Assembly: GCA_903908065.1 (NCBI GenBank)
Contig: CAIVQO010000067.1
Span: 1 to 36,830 of the forward strand
Direction: 5' to 3'
DNA length: 36,830 nucleotides
From: an uncultured beta proteobacterium
Lineage (GTDB): Bacteria > Pseudomonadota > Gammaproteobacteria > Burkholderiales > Rhodocyclaceae
Positions 1-8,694 of this stretch are shown piece after piece (the stretch's first letter is position 1; the number at the start of each line of letters is the position of its first letter). A program made the position numbers and the translations under genes. The notes below the pieces were generated by a model. That model was not told the origin of the DNA. It saw only the letters and a list, made by a program, of their open reading frames with translations, and made no database searches.

Positions 1-180
1 AGCAGGTTTCCCCTTTCCAGGTTCCACCGAGCACAGTCTTCCGACTCCACCCACAGCAATGCCTTCGATTCCTCAGCATCACCACTCACCACTACCCCAG
101 CACGCAAACACCTACACCTATCGGCTGTTTGGTTTTTAAAGATCTTCGCCGCTTTCGGCGCCTCCGCAATCAGCAGAGAA
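1..180 (-). promoter_or_regulatory. Probable rRNA operon leader (16S gene lies beyond the left edge)
   Basis: Read on the minus strand, the segment downstream of the 186-214 promoter contains GATCTTTAAAAA (about 132-144). This resembles the boxA antitermination element and is followed by AACAGCCGATAGGTGT, a sequence typical of what precedes 16S rRNA in betaproteobacteria. A GC-rich inverted repeat (CGCCGAAAGCGGCG) lies just before it. No open frame with coding character is present. I infer a transcribed rrn leader; the rRNA gene itself is not in the window. A leader of another stable-RNA operon is the alternative. Confidence 0.6.
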
Positions 181-185
181 GCGCG

Positions 186-214
186 ATTATAGGAGGCTAT
201 TTTCCGGCTGTAAA
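186..214 (-). promoter_or_regulatory. Strong sigma-70 promoter, probably rrn P1
   Basis: On the minus strand TTTACA (214-209) and a perfect TATAAT (191-186) are separated by 17 nt. Upstream (215-255) lies an A/T-rich tract with runs of T and A that resembles an UP element. The pairing with the boxA-like leader fits a stable-RNA promoter. It points away from pyrD. Confidence 0.75.
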
Positions 215-286
215 CCCCTTTCACAATTTTTCTTCAGCTCGCAAGCAAAAAAACGGCGAGGAACAGGCATCGTAGAATTCCTGCCC

Positions 287-1312
287 ATGCTCCCCTACAC
301 ATTGATTCGTCCGCTGTTATTTGCGCTCGACGCCGAGTGCGCCCATGAACTGACCCTAAAGGCGCTGTCCGCCACATCATCATTGGGGATGGGCAATGCC
401 CCTGCCAACACCGCCAATACGGTCAGCGTCATGGGCCTGAAATTTCCCAACCGGGTGGGCCTGGCTGCCGGGCTGGACAAGAATGGGATTGCGATCGATG
501 GCTTGGCCGGACTCGGTTTCGGTTTCATCGAGGTCGGCACGGTAACGCCCCGTCCACAGCCGGGGAATCCGAAGCCGCGGCTGTTCCGATTGCCGGAGCA
601 GGAAGCCATCATCAATCGTATGGGCTTCAATAACGAGGGCATCGACGCCTTGCTGAGTCGCCTGCCCATGCGTCGTTACCAGGGCATCCTTGGCGTCAAT
701 ATCGGCAAGAACTTCGATACGCCGATAGAGCGGGCCGCTGACGACTACCTGATCGGCCTAGAAAAGGCCTATGCGGCAGCGGCGTACATCACCGTAAACA
801 TTTCCTCGCCGAACACCAAGAACTTGCGCCAATTGCAGGGTAGTTCCGAACTCGACGCCCTGCTCGGGGCGTTGAAGGAGCGCCAGACCGTGCTCGCCGA
901 ACGCCATGGAAAATATGTGCCGCTGGCCTTGAAAATTGCGCCGGATCTCGACACGGACCAGATCACCAACATTGCCGATGCGCTGCGTCGTCATCGCATC
1001 GACGGCGTAATCGCCACCAATACCACGCTCGGCCGCGAGGGGGTGGAAAGCTCACCCCTGGCAAAGGAAGCCGGCGGCCTGTCGGGAGCGCCCCTGTTCG
1101 AGAAATCGACCGCCGTGATTCGCCTGTTGTCAAAGGCCCTGGCTGGCGAACTGCCGATCATCGCCGCCGGCGGCATCACCAGTGGAGAGCGGGCCCGGGA
1201 CAAGATCGACGCCGGCGCCGCCCTGGTACAGCTTTACAGCGGCCTGATCTACAGAGGCCCAGGCCTGGTAGGGGAATGCATCAAAGCGACTGATATCGGT
1301 CGCGCCGGCTAA
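287..1312 (+). CDS. pyrD: Dihydroorotate dehydrogenase (quinone), class 2
   Basis: Fourth step of pyrimidine synthesis: oxidises dihydroorotate to orotate and passes electrons to the quinone pool at the inner membrane. The 341-aa product is close to the usual 336 aa. It shows the FMN-barrel signatures [50 protein letters not shown] (with the catalytic Ser of class 2 enzymes), [19 protein letters not shown] and AAGGI. The hydrophobic N-terminus ([19 protein letters not shown]) matches the class 2 membrane-associating helices. The ATG at 287 is kept because the N-terminus aligns with the family, although no good Shine-Dalgarno sequence is visible. It is a single gene, divergent from the putative rrn promoter. 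Confidence 0.96.
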   Translation: MLPYTLIRPLLFALDAECAHELTLKALSATSSLGMGNAPANTANTVSVMGLKFPNRVGLAAGLDKNGIAIDGLAGLGFGFIEVGTVTPRPQPGNPKPRLFRLPEQEAIINRMGFNNEGIDALLSRLPMRRYQGILGVNIGKNFDTPIERAADDYLIGLEKAYAAAAYITVNISSPNTKNLRQLQGSSELDALLGALKERQTVLAERHGKYVPLALKIAPDLDTDQITNIADALRRHRIDGVIATNTTLGREGVESSPLAKEAGGLSGAPLFEKSTAVIRLLSKALAGELPIIAAGGITSGERARDKIDAGAALVQLYSGLIYRGPGLVGECIKATDIGRAG

Positions 1313-1330
1313 AATTAGGCGTTTCCCTGA

Positions 1331-1360
1331 TTGCCGACGCATAGGCAAAGGCGGGATAAT
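1331..1360 (+). promoter_or_regulatory. Possible sigma-70 promoter of the rnf operon
   Basis: TTGCCG (1331-1336), an 18-nt spacer and GATAAT (1355-1360) lie in the 95-nt gap between pyrD and rnfA. It is the best-looking promoter in the gap and sits about 48 nt before the rnfA ATG. It was judged by eye only. Confidence 0.45.
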
Positions 1361-1407
1361 TTCACTTCCGGCAAACCAAGCGGACGCGCAACGGCGCTCC
1401 GCGCATC

Positions 1408-1992
1408 ATGACCAGCTATCTCTTCATCATTCTCGGCGCGGTTCTCGTCAACAACGTCGTCTTCGTCCGCATACTCGGCCTCTGCCCATTCATGGGCGTC
1501 TCGAAAAAGCTCGAGACCGCGCTGGGCATGGGCGCAGCCACGACCTTCGTGCTGACCATGGCCTGCGGCGCCAGCTTCATCATCGACCGCTGGCTGCTGA
1601 TCCCCAACCAGCTAGAATATCTGCGCACGCTATCCTTCATCGTCACGATCGCCGCCATCGTCCAGCTCACGGAACTGGTGATCCAGAAGACCAGCCCGGT
1701 ACTGCATCAGGTCCTCGGCATCTATTTGCCGTTGATCACCACCAACTGCGCGGTACTGGGCGTGCCTCTGCTCAACGTCAGCCTGCGCCACAACTTCCTT
1801 GAGTCGCTGCTGTTCGGCTTTGGTAGCGCCCTCGGCTTCACGCTGGCGTTGATTCTGTTTGCCGGCATTCGCGAGCGCCTCGAAGGCGCCGACGTTCCGG
1901 TGCATTTCCGCGGCACCGCCATCGGGATGGTCACCGCCGGCGTGATGAGTCTTGCCTTCATGGGCTTTGCCGGCCTCGACAAGTTCAAGTAG
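1408..1992 (+). CDS. rnfA: Rnf/Rsx electron transport complex subunit A
   Basis: Integral membrane subunit of the Rnf complex, which couples ferredoxin:NAD electron transfer to ion movement, or in E. coli (as Rsx) keeps SoxR reduced. The 194 aa form about six hydrophobic helices, and the length matches RnfA/NqrE (about 193 aa). Family features seen are [18 protein letters not shown] near the N-terminus, with the membrane Cys implicated in the intramembrane Fe-S site, and [11 protein letters not shown] with the second such Cys. It is the first gene of the order A-B-C-D-G-E-nth; rnfB starts 2 nt after the stop. Confidence 0.97.
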   Translation: MTSYLFIILGAVLVNNVVFVRILGLCPFMGVSKKLETALGMGAATTFVLTMACGASFIIDRWLLIPNQLEYLRTLSFIVTIAAIVQLTELVIQKTSPVLHQVLGIYLPLITTNCAVLGVPLLNVSLRHNFLESLLFGFGSALGFTLALILFAGIRERLEGADVPVHFRGTAIGMVTAGVMSLAFMGFAGLDKFK

Positions 1993-1994
1993 GC

Positions 1995-2558
1995 ATGTTC
2001 GAGGCACTCATCGTCATGGCGCTTGGCGCCGTCGTACTTGGCGGTGCGCTTGGCTATGCCGCCGTGCGCTTCCGCGTCGAGGGCGATCCGCTGGTGGAGA
2101 AGATCGATGCGATCCTGCCCCAGACCCAGTGCGGCCAGTGCGGCTACCCCGGCTGCAAGCCCTATGCGCAGGCAATTGCCAAGGGCGAAGCTGAAATAAA
2201 CCAATGTCCGCCGGGTGGCGAAGAAGGCATCCACAAGCTTGCCGATCTGCTGGGCCGCGAATTCAAGCCGCTTTCCGCCGAGCACGGCATTGAAAAGCCC
2301 AAGGCTATAGCCCTGATCGACGAACAGACCTGCATCGGCTGTACCTTGTGCATCCAGGCCTGCCCGGTAGACGCCATCGTCGGCGCCGCCAAGCAGATGC
2401 ATACGGTGATCGCCGATCAATGCACCGGTTGCGAACTCTGCCTGCCGCCCTGTCCGGTCAACTGCATCAGCATGGAACCGATTGCGGAAAGCGTCGAAAA
2501 CTGGAAGTGGAAATATCCGGTGTTCAAGCTGACGCCGAGCCGGAAGGAAGCGGCATGA
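1995..2558 (+). CDS. rnfB: Rnf complex iron-sulfur subunit B
   Basis: Ferredoxin-type subunit that takes electrons into the complex. The 187-aa product has an N-terminal membrane anchor (about residues 4-25). Next comes the four-Cys cluster motif [16 protein letters not shown] with a later CPPGG Cys. Two classical 4Fe-4S motifs follow, [12 protein letters not shown] and [12 protein letters not shown]. The length matches the short RnfB form of beta/gammaproteobacteria. The stop overlaps the rnfC start by 4 nt (ATGA). Confidence 0.97.
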   Translation: MFEALIVMALGAVVLGGALGYAAVRFRVEGDPLVEKIDAILPQTQCGQCGYPGCKPYAQAIAKGEAEINQCPPGGEEGIHKLADLLGREFKPLSAEHGIEKPKAIALIDEQTCIGCTLCIQACPVDAIVGAAKQMHTVIADQCTGCELCLPPCPVNCISMEPIAESVENWKWKYPVFKLTPSRKEAA

Positions 2559-4234
2559 GCGCGTTGCGCAAGCTGTTCCGATTCCATGGCGGGGTCAAGC
2601 CGGACTATCACAAGGATGCATCTACGCGCCAGCCGATCGCAATCGCTCCGATTCCGGCCGAGCTGGTGATTCCGCTGCACCAGAGCATCGGCGGGCCGCC
2701 GCGTCCCCTGGTTCAGGCCGGTGAACGGGTGCTCAAGGGCCAGCGCATCGGCGATGCCGACGGCAATGTCTCGTCCGCGGTCCACGCCTCGACCTCGGGC
2801 ACCGTACGGGCGGTGGAAATGCGCCGCATGCCTCACACCTCGGGGCTTTCCGCGCTCTGCGTGGTGATCGAGCCGGACGGCCGCGACGAATGGATCGCCC
2901 GGCAGCCCTTCGACTTTCGCGGCGCCTCGCCGACCGAGACGCGCGACTACCTGCGCGATGCAGGTGTCGTCGGCCTCGGCGGCGCGGTATTCCCCAGCCA
3001 TCTGAAGCTCAATGCCGGCAAGCAGGGCCGGCTCGACACCCTGGTGCTCAACGGTGCCGAATGCGAGCCCTTCATCACCTGCGACGATTTACTCATGCGA
3101 GAACGCGGCGAAGCCATCCTCAAGGGCGCCGCCATCATGCGCGAGATGCTGGCGGCGGGACGGGTGCTGATCGGCATCGAGGACAACAAGCCCGAGGCGA
3201 TTGCCGCCATGACGGAGGCTGCGCGGACCGCAGGTGACGACGCCATCCAGGTGGTTGCGGTGCCCACGCGCTACCCAGCTGGCGGCGCCAAGCAGCTGAT
3301 CCGTGTCCTCACCGGAATCGAGGTGCCGCACGGCGAACGTTCGACCGACTATGGCGTTCAGTGTTTCAACGTCGGCACGGCCTATGCCATCCACGAAGCC
3401 ATCACGCTCGGCCAGCCGCTGATTTCGCGCATCGTCACGGTAGCTGGCAATGTCGGCCAGGCGCGCAACTATGAGGTCCTGTTCGGCACCCCGATGCGCG
3501 ACCTGACGGCCTTGTGCAAGCCGCTGCCTGACAGCGACCGCGTCATCATGGGCGGCCCGATGATGGGATTTCGCATGCCCGGGGATGAAGTTCCGGTGGT
3601 CAAGGCGACCAACTGCGTGCTGGTCGGCTCCGGCGCCCTGTTCCCGCCGCCGCCGCCCGAAATGTCCTGCATCCGCTGCGGCGAATGCGCCAAGGTCTGT
3701 CCGTCCGACTTGCAGCCCTTCGAAATGTACTGGTTCGCACGGGCGCGGCTGTTCGGTAAGGCCCAGGAATACCACCTGTTCGACTGCATCGAATGCGGTT
3801 GCTGCGCCTATGTCTGCCCCTCGCGCATTCCCCTAGTCGATTACTACCGCTTCGCCAAGAGCGAGATCTGGGCGCGCGAGGTCGAAAAGGAAGCCGCCGA
3901 CCTGGCGCGTGACCGCTACGAGTTCCGCCTGCTGCGCGAGGAACGGGAGAAGCAGGAAAAGGCCGCCAAGCTTGCGGCCAAGACTGCGGCAGGCCGCGAA
4001 AAGGCCGCCGCTGCCCTGGCCGAGGCTGAAAAACCGGCACGCACTCCGGAGGAGGAAGCCAAGCACGCCCTGATCGCTGCCGCGCTGGAACGCGCCAAGG
4101 CGCAAAAAGAACAGGCACAACCGGAAAACACCAGCAACCTCAGCCCCGAACAGCAGGCCGAGATCGCGGCCATCGAGGCCCGCCGTGCTGAAATCCGCGA
4201 GCAGGCCAAGCCCCACCTGCGCGCCGACGACTGA
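2555..4234 (+). CDS. rnfC: Rnf complex NADH/flavin/Fe-S subunit C
   Basis: Peripheral subunit that binds FMN and NADH and carries two 4Fe-4S clusters. The ATG at 2555 overlaps rnfB by 4 nt. The open frame runs further upstream, but that part lies inside rnfB and is not used. The 559-aa product shows [37 protein letters not shown] and GGPMMGF, then the cluster motifs [12 protein letters not shown] and [12 protein letters not shown]. After about residue 430 comes an Ala/Lys/Glu-rich, probably coiled-coil tail; this extension varies widely among RnfC proteins. Confidence 0.97.
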   Translation: MSALRKLFRFHGGVKPDYHKDASTRQPIAIAPIPAELVIPLHQSIGGPPRPLVQAGERVLKGQRIGDADGNVSSAVHASTSGTVRAVEMRRMPHTSGLSALCVVIEPDGRDEWIARQPFDFRGASPTETRDYLRDAGVVGLGGAVFPSHLKLNAGKQGRLDTLVLNGAECEPFITCDDLLMRERGEAILKGAAIMREMLAAGRVLIGIEDNKPEAIAAMTEAARTAGDDAIQVVAVPTRYPAGGAKQLIRVLTGIEVPHGERSTDYGVQCFNVGTAYAIHEAITLGQPLISRIVTVAGNVGQARNYEVLFGTPMRDLTALCKPLPDSDRVIMGGPMMGFRMPGDEVPVVKATNCVLVGSGALFPPPPPEMSCIRCGECAKVCPSDLQPFEMYWFARARLFGKAQEYHLFDCIECGCCAYVCPSRIPLVDYYRFAKSEIWAREVEKEAADLARDRYEFRLLREEREKQEKAAKLAAKTAAGREKAAAALAEAEKPARTPEEEAKHALIAAALERAKAQKEQAQPENTSNLSPEQQAEIAAIEARRAEIREQAKPHLRADD

Positions 4235-4242
4235 ACCCTATC

Positions 4243-5262
4243 GTGCAAAACTCACCCTATTTCCTCAAGCCCGCCAGCGTCCAGTCCGTGATGCTGCGCG
4301 TGTTGCTCGCGCTGCTGCCGGGCATTGCTGCCTACGTCTGGTTCTTCGGCGCGGCAGTGCTGGTGCAGATCGCCCTCGCCTCCGTCACTGCCCTGCTGGC
4401 CGAAGCGGCCATGTTGAAGCTGCGCGAAAAGCCGCTGATGCTGTACCTCGGCGATGGATCGGCACTGGTCACGGCCTGGCTGATCGCGCTGACTTTCCCG
4501 CCGATCGCCCCCTGGTGGCTGACCGTGGTCGGCGTGCTGGCGGCGATCGTGGTGGCGAAACATCTATATGGCGGCCTCGGCCAGAATCCTTTCAATCCGG
4601 CAATGGTTGCCTTTGCCCTGATGATCGTCGCCTATCCGTCCCTGATGTCGCAGTGGCCGGCGGTCGGTTTTACCGATTTCGCGCCGCAGCTGAATGCGAT
4701 CTTCGGCCCGCGCCAGCTCGACGCCATCACCATGGCAACGCCGCTGGATGCGTTGCGCACCGCGCTCCATACCGAAGACGCGCGTGCCACGGTGGCCGGC
4801 GTGCTGGGCAGCTCGGCAAGTTTCGGCAACATCGGCGGCAAAGGTTGGGAATGGGTCGCCGCCGGGTACTTCCTTGGCGGCCTCTACCTGCTGCAGCAGC
4901 GCATCATCACCTGGCACATGCCGACCGCCTTCCTGCTCACCCTGCTGGTGATATCAGGGGCGTTTGCCGCCTTCGATCCAACCCGGTTTGCCGGCCCGAG
5001 CTTCCACCTATTCACCGGCGGCGCCATGCTGGGCGCCTTCTTCATCGTCACCGACCCGGTTTCGGGCTGCACCACGCCGCGCGGCAAGCTGATATTCGCC
5101 GCCGGCATCGCGCTGCTGACCTGGATCATCCGTACCTTCGGCGCCTACCCTGATGGCATCGCTTTCGCGGTATTGCTGATGAACATTGCGGCGCCGCTGA
5201 TCGACATGAACACCCAGCCGCCCGTGTTCGGCCACAAGGACAAGCGAGGCAGCGCGAAATGA
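4243..5262 (+). CDS. rnfD: Rnf complex membrane flavoprotein subunit D
   Basis: Integral membrane subunit related to NqrB, with a covalently bound FMN. The 339 aa hold many hydrophobic helices. ITMATPLDALR contains the Thr expected to carry FMN (ATPL context), and VTDPVSGCTTPRGK is a family signature near the C-terminus. The start is GTG at 4243, 8 nt after the rnfC stop. The first residues (QNSPYFLKPASVQSVMLRVLLALLPG) align well with the usual RnfD N-terminus, so GTG is preferred over a later ATG. Confidence 0.95.
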   Translation: MQNSPYFLKPASVQSVMLRVLLALLPGIAAYVWFFGAAVLVQIALASVTALLAEAAMLKLREKPLMLYLGDGSALVTAWLIALTFPPIAPWWLTVVGVLAAIVVAKHLYGGLGQNPFNPAMVAFALMIVAYPSLMSQWPAVGFTDFAPQLNAIFGPRQLDAITMATPLDALRTALHTEDARATVAGVLGSSASFGNIGGKGWEWVAAGYFLGGLYLLQQRIITWHMPTAFLLTLLVISGAFAAFDPTRFAGPSFHLFTGGAMLGAFFIVTDPVSGCTTPRGKLIFAAGIALLTWIIRTFGAYPDGIAFAVLLMNIAAPLIDMNTQPPVFGHKDKRGSAK

Positions 5263-5963
5263 GCGATCCCCTCGAAATCGCCCGCCGCGAATCCAGCGTG
5301 CTGCGCATCTCGGTGCGTACCGCGGCGATCATGCTCGGCTTCACCCTGGTGTTTACCGCCCTGATGGCCGGCACCTACAAGCTCACCGAACCGCTGGTCG
5401 CCGCCAGCGCTGCCGCCGAGAAGCTGCGCCTGATTGGTGAAGTGCTGCCGCCAGCGCTGCACGACAACGACGTGATGGCCGATGCCATTATCCTGCCGCC
5501 GCAGAAAGTATTGGGTACCGACGACGACAGCCGCGTCTGGCGCGCGCGCAAGGCCGGCCAGCCGGTCGCCCTGGTTTTCGAGGCGGCGGCCCGCGACGGC
5601 TATTCCGGACGCATCGGCCTGATCCTGGCCGTGGCCGCCGACGGCCGCCTGCTGGCGCTGCGCGTTACCTCGCACAAGGAAACGCCGGGCCTCGGCGACT
5701 ATATCGACCCGAAGAAAGACCGCAACAAGACGCGGCCCTGGATCACGCAATTCAATGGCCTCGGCCTGACCCAGGTGCCGCGCGACAAATGGCGCGTCAA
5801 GAAGGACGGCGGCCGCTTCGACCAGATGAGCGGCGCCACCATCTCCGCCCGTGCGGTAACCAATGCCAGCGGTCGTGCTCTGGCCTGGGCCGTTGAAAAT
5901 CGCGACCAGCTGTTCGCCCTCCCGGCCAACAGCCGCCATGCAGACGAAGGAGCCAAGCAATGA
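5259..5963 (+). CDS. rnfG: Rnf complex flavoprotein subunit G
   Basis: Periplasm-facing subunit with one N-terminal membrane helix (about residues 24-44) and a covalent FMN. The FMN-attachment motif is SGATISARAV, with the Thr of SGAT as expected acceptor. ETPGLGDYIDPKKD is the second family signature. The 234-aa length is normal. It overlaps rnfD and rnfE by 4 nt on each side, which suggests translational coupling. Confidence 0.96.
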   Translation: MSDPLEIARRESSVLRISVRTAAIMLGFTLVFTALMAGTYKLTEPLVAASAAAEKLRLIGEVLPPALHDNDVMADAIILPPQKVLGTDDDSRVWRARKAGQPVALVFEAAARDGYSGRIGLILAVAADGRLLALRVTSHKETPGLGDYIDPKKDRNKTRPWITQFNGLGLTQVPRDKWRVKKDGGRFDQMSGATISARAVTNASGRALAWAVENRDQLFALPANSRHADEGAKQ

Positions 5964-6646
5964 GCGCCTACAAGGAAATCGCCTGGAACGGCCTGTGGAA
6001 GCAGAACTCCATCCTCGCCCAACTGCTTGGCCTGTGTCCGCTGCTGGCTGTCAGCACCACCCTGGTCAATGCCGTCAGCCTCGGCCTCGCCACCATCCTG
6101 GTGATGATGCTGGCGAACTTCGCCATCTCGGCCTTGCGCGCCCTGATCCCCTACGAAATCCGCATCCCCGTGTTCATCCTGATCATCGCCGCCTTGGTCA
6201 CCGTGGTGGATCTGGCCTTCAATGCCTTCCTGCACGACCTGTATCTGGTGCTGGGCATCTTCATTCCGCTGATTGTCACCAACTGCATCGTGCTGGCGCG
6301 CGTCGAGGCCTTTGCCGCCAAGAACGGCCTGCGCGCATCGACCTTCGACGGGCTGATGATGGGGGTCGGCTTTGTCTGGGTGATCGGCCTGCTTGGCGCC
6401 GTACGCGAATTCATTGGCCAAGGCACGATCTTTTCCGGCATCGAGATGATTTTTCCGACGTTATCGGGGATCCAGGTACTGCCGGAAGACTACCCCGGCT
6501 TCCTCATCGCCATCCTGCCGCCGGGCGCATTTTTCGTCCTCGCCTTGCTGATCGCTGGGCGCAACTGGCTCGAAGCCCGCGCCAACCGGCGCCTGCTTGA
6601 AAAGCGTCTGCACGAGCACCCACCTGTGGCACCGGCCACGGCATGA
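5960..6646 (+). CDS. rnfE: Rnf complex subunit E
   Basis: Integral membrane subunit paralogous to RnfA (NqrD type). The 228 aa form about six helices. Signatures are NSILAQLLGLCPLLAVS with the conserved membrane Cys, and VTNCIVLARVEAFA with the second. The start overlaps rnfG by 4 nt and the stop overlaps nth by 4 nt, so nth is almost certainly co-transcribed. Confidence 0.97.
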   Translation: MSAYKEIAWNGLWKQNSILAQLLGLCPLLAVSTTLVNAVSLGLATILVMMLANFAISALRALIPYEIRIPVFILIIAALVTVVDLAFNAFLHDLYLVLGIFIPLIVTNCIVLARVEAFAAKNGLRASTFDGLMMGVGFVWVIGLLGAVREFIGQGTIFSGIEMIFPTLSGIQVLPEDYPGFLIAILPPGAFFVLALLIAGRNWLEARANRRLLEKRLHEHPPVAPATA

Positions 6647-7278
6647 GCCCGAAAAAAGTCCGCGAGTTCTTTTCCCGACTCGCGGCGGCGAACCCGGAAC
6701 CGAAAGGCGAACTGGAATACGCCACCCCTTACCAGTTGCTGGTGGCCGTGGTGCTCTCCGCCCAGGCCACCGACAAAGGCGTGAATCGCGCCACGCGTCC
6801 GCTGTTCCGCGCCCACCCGACGCCGCAGGCGATGGTGGCCCTGGGCGAGGAAGGCATCGCCGACTACATCCAGACCATCGGCCTCTATCGCACCAAGGCG
6901 AAAAACGTCGCCCGGCTTTCGCAATTGCTGCTGGAACGCCATGGCGGCGAGGTACCGGACCAGCGCGAAGCGCTCGAAGCACTGCCCGGCGTTGGCCGCA
7001 AGACCGCCAACGTGGTGCTCAACATCGCTTTCGGCCAGCCGACCATTGCGGTCGACACCCACATCTTCCGCGTCGGTAACCGCACCGGTCTGGCGCCCGG
7101 CAAGGACGTCGACGCCGTGGAGCAAAAGCTGCTGAAGGTCGTCCCCGCCGAGTTCCGCCTGCACGCCCACCATTGGCTGATCCTGCATGGCCGCTATCTG
7201 TGCAAGGCCCGCACGCCGGACTGCCCGCATTGTCCGGTGATCGGCCTGTGCGCGTTCAAGGAGAAGACCCGTGTTTAA
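6643..7278 (+). CDS. nth: Endonuclease III
   Basis: DNA glycosylase/AP lyase that removes oxidised pyrimidines. The 211-aa product has the helix-hairpin-helix LPGVGRKTANVV with the catalytic Lys, the catalytic Asp in VDTHIFRVGNR, and a C-terminal 4Fe-4S loop of spacing C-x6-C-x2-C-x5-C. Its place directly after rnfE is a common arrangement in proteobacteria. Confidence 0.98.
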   Translation: MSPKKVREFFSRLAAANPEPKGELEYATPYQLLVAVVLSAQATDKGVNRATRPLFRAHPTPQAMVALGEEGIADYIQTIGLYRTKAKNVARLSQLLLERHGGEVPDQREALEALPGVGRKTANVVLNIAFGQPTIAVDTHIFRVGNRTGLAPGKDVDAVEQKLLKVVPAEFRLHAHHWLILHGRYLCKARTPDCPHCPVIGLCAFKEKTRV

Positions 7279-7696
7279 CCCAACCCGCGACCAGGCGCGG
7301 CAGTTCCTCATCGATGCCTGGGCCAAGCGCCGCCAACGTCTGCCGGCAACACCAATGGAAACGCTTGCCGCCGACCTGATCGACCTGCATCCCGAATACC
7401 ACGAACTGCTTGAGGCCACCGACGCGCTGACGCGTGAATGGACCCCGGAACAGGGCGAGACTAATCCCTTTCTTCACCTGTCCTTGCACCTGGCGATCGA
7501 GGAGCAGCTGTCGATCGACCAGCCGCCGGGCATCCGCGCCGCCTTCGACAAGTTGCTGGCGCGCCGCGATGATCGCCACCAGGCGCTGCACGTGGTGCTG
7601 GAATGCCTGGGCGAAATGGTCTGGCGCAGCCAGCGCGAACGCCAACCGCCCGACGGCGAAGCCTATCTCGACTGCCTGCGGCGGGCGGCCGGTTAA
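7271..7696 (+). CDS. DUF1841 family protein
   Basis: A 141-aa soluble protein of unknown function. It matches by eye the DUF1841 family, found after nth in many betaproteobacteria. Family features are FNPTRDQARQFLIDAW at the N-terminus and a centre with HPEYH and NPFLHLSLHLAIEEQ. The start is GTG at 7271, inside the end of nth (8-nt overlap), with AAGGAG just upstream as ribosome binding site. No catalytic motif can be named; the conserved His/Glu residues hint at metal binding, which is inference. Confidence 0.85.
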   Translation: MFNPTRDQARQFLIDAWAKRRQRLPATPMETLAADLIDLHPEYHELLEATDALTREWTPEQGETNPFLHLSLHLAIEEQLSIDQPPGIRAAFDKLLARRDDRHQALHVVLECLGEMVWRSQRERQPPDGEAYLDCLRRAAG

Positions 7697-7808
7697 AGAG
7701 TCGGTGCCGACGTCGCTTTGCGTACCTGGAATTCCGCTTCGCGGGCAGGAAACGCCGAAACACCCAGCACTGCGATATTCTGTTGCTTCAAACCTGAAAG
7801 AGAACACC

Positions 7809-8651
7809 ATGCGCTTCCAAGGAACCGATACCTACGTCGCCACCCCCGACCTGATGCTGGCGGTCAACGCCGCGATCACCCTGCAACGTCCGCTCCTGAT
7901 CAAAGGCGAGCCCGGTACCGGCAAGACCATGCTGGCCGAAGAGATCGCCAGCGCGCTGGGCGTGCCGCTGCTGCAATGGCACATCAAGTCCACCACCAAG
8001 GCGCAGCAGGGCCTCTATGAATACGATGCGGTATCGCGCCTGCGCGATTCGCAGCTCGGCGACGAGAAGGTCAAGGACATTTCCAACTACATCGTAAAGG
8101 GCGTGCTGTGGCAGGCCTTCGAACGCGAAACACCCTGCGTGATCCTGATCGACGAGGTGGACAAGGCCGACATCGAGTTCCCCAATGACCTGCTGCGCGA
8201 ACTCGACCGCATGGAATTCCACGTCTATGAGACGCGGCAGACGGTGAAAGCCGCGCAGCGCCCGATCGTCATCATTACCTCCAACAATGAAAAGGAACTC
8301 CCCGACGCCTTCCTGCGCCGCTGCTTCTTCCACTACATCAAGTTTCCCGACAAGGAGACCATGGGGCGCATCGTCGACGTGCATTTCCCGCGCCTCAAGC
8401 AGGACCTGCTGAAGGAAGCGCTGGAAGTTTTCTTCGAACTACGCGACGTGCCCGGCCTGAAGAAAAAGCCTTCGACCTCCGAACTCATCGACTGGCTCAA
8501 GCTGCTGGTGGCGGAAGACATCCCGCCGGAAGTGCTGCATTCCAAGGACAAGAAGACCGTGGTCCCGCCGCTGGCCGGCGCGCTGCTGAAGAACGAGCAG
8601 GACGTGCACCTATTCGAGCGCCTGGTGTTCATGGCGCGGCACAACCGCTGA
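7809..8651 (+). CDS. MoxR-family AAA+ ATPase
   Basis: AAA+ ATPase of the MoxR group, which works with VWA proteins as a chaperone-like pair for maturing enzyme complexes. The 280-aa product has Walker A GEPGTGKT (about residues 36-43), Walker B ILIDEVDKAD, sensor-1 ITSNNEKELPDAFLRRC with the arginine finger region, and a C-terminal helical lid. The ATG at 7809 is chosen because the protein aligns from MRFQGTDTYVATP; the frame is open far upstream but there overlaps the DUF1841 gene. The VWA gene follows 43 nt later, the usual partnership. The client is not evident. Confidence 0.93.
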   Translation: MRFQGTDTYVATPDLMLAVNAAITLQRPLLIKGEPGTGKTMLAEEIASALGVPLLQWHIKSTTKAQQGLYEYDAVSRLRDSQLGDEKVKDISNYIVKGVLWQAFERETPCVILIDEVDKADIEFPNDLLRELDRMEFHVYETRQTVKAAQRPIVIITSNNEKELPDAFLRRCFFHYIKFPDKETMGRIVDVHFPRLKQDLLKEALEVFFELRDVPGLKKKPSTSELIDWLKLLVAEDIPPEVLHSKDKKTVVPPLAGALLKNEQDVHLFERLVFMARHNR

Positions 8652-8661
8652 GCATGAAACT

Positions 8662-8688
8662 GTAAGGAAGCCGCGCACTGCCCGACCA
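8662..8688 (+). promoter_or_regulatory. Bipartite promoter-like motif, copy C
   Basis: GTAAGG (8662-8667), 15 nt, CGACCA (8683-8688), then 6 nt to the ATG of the VWA gene. Identical hexamers, spacing and ATG distance occur at 10614 and 19544. GTAA/CGA hexamers at such spacing resemble some ECF sigma promoters. The motif sits in the 43-nt gap between the MoxR and VWA genes, so a transcript from here would be leaderless or nearly so. Confidence 0.55.
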
Positions 8689-8694
8689 AACACC

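Noticed and set aside
3756-3786. GTAAGG followed by CGACTG as a fourth promoter-motif copy
   Set aside because: It lies within rnfC, the spacing is 19 instead of 15 nt and the second hexamer differs.
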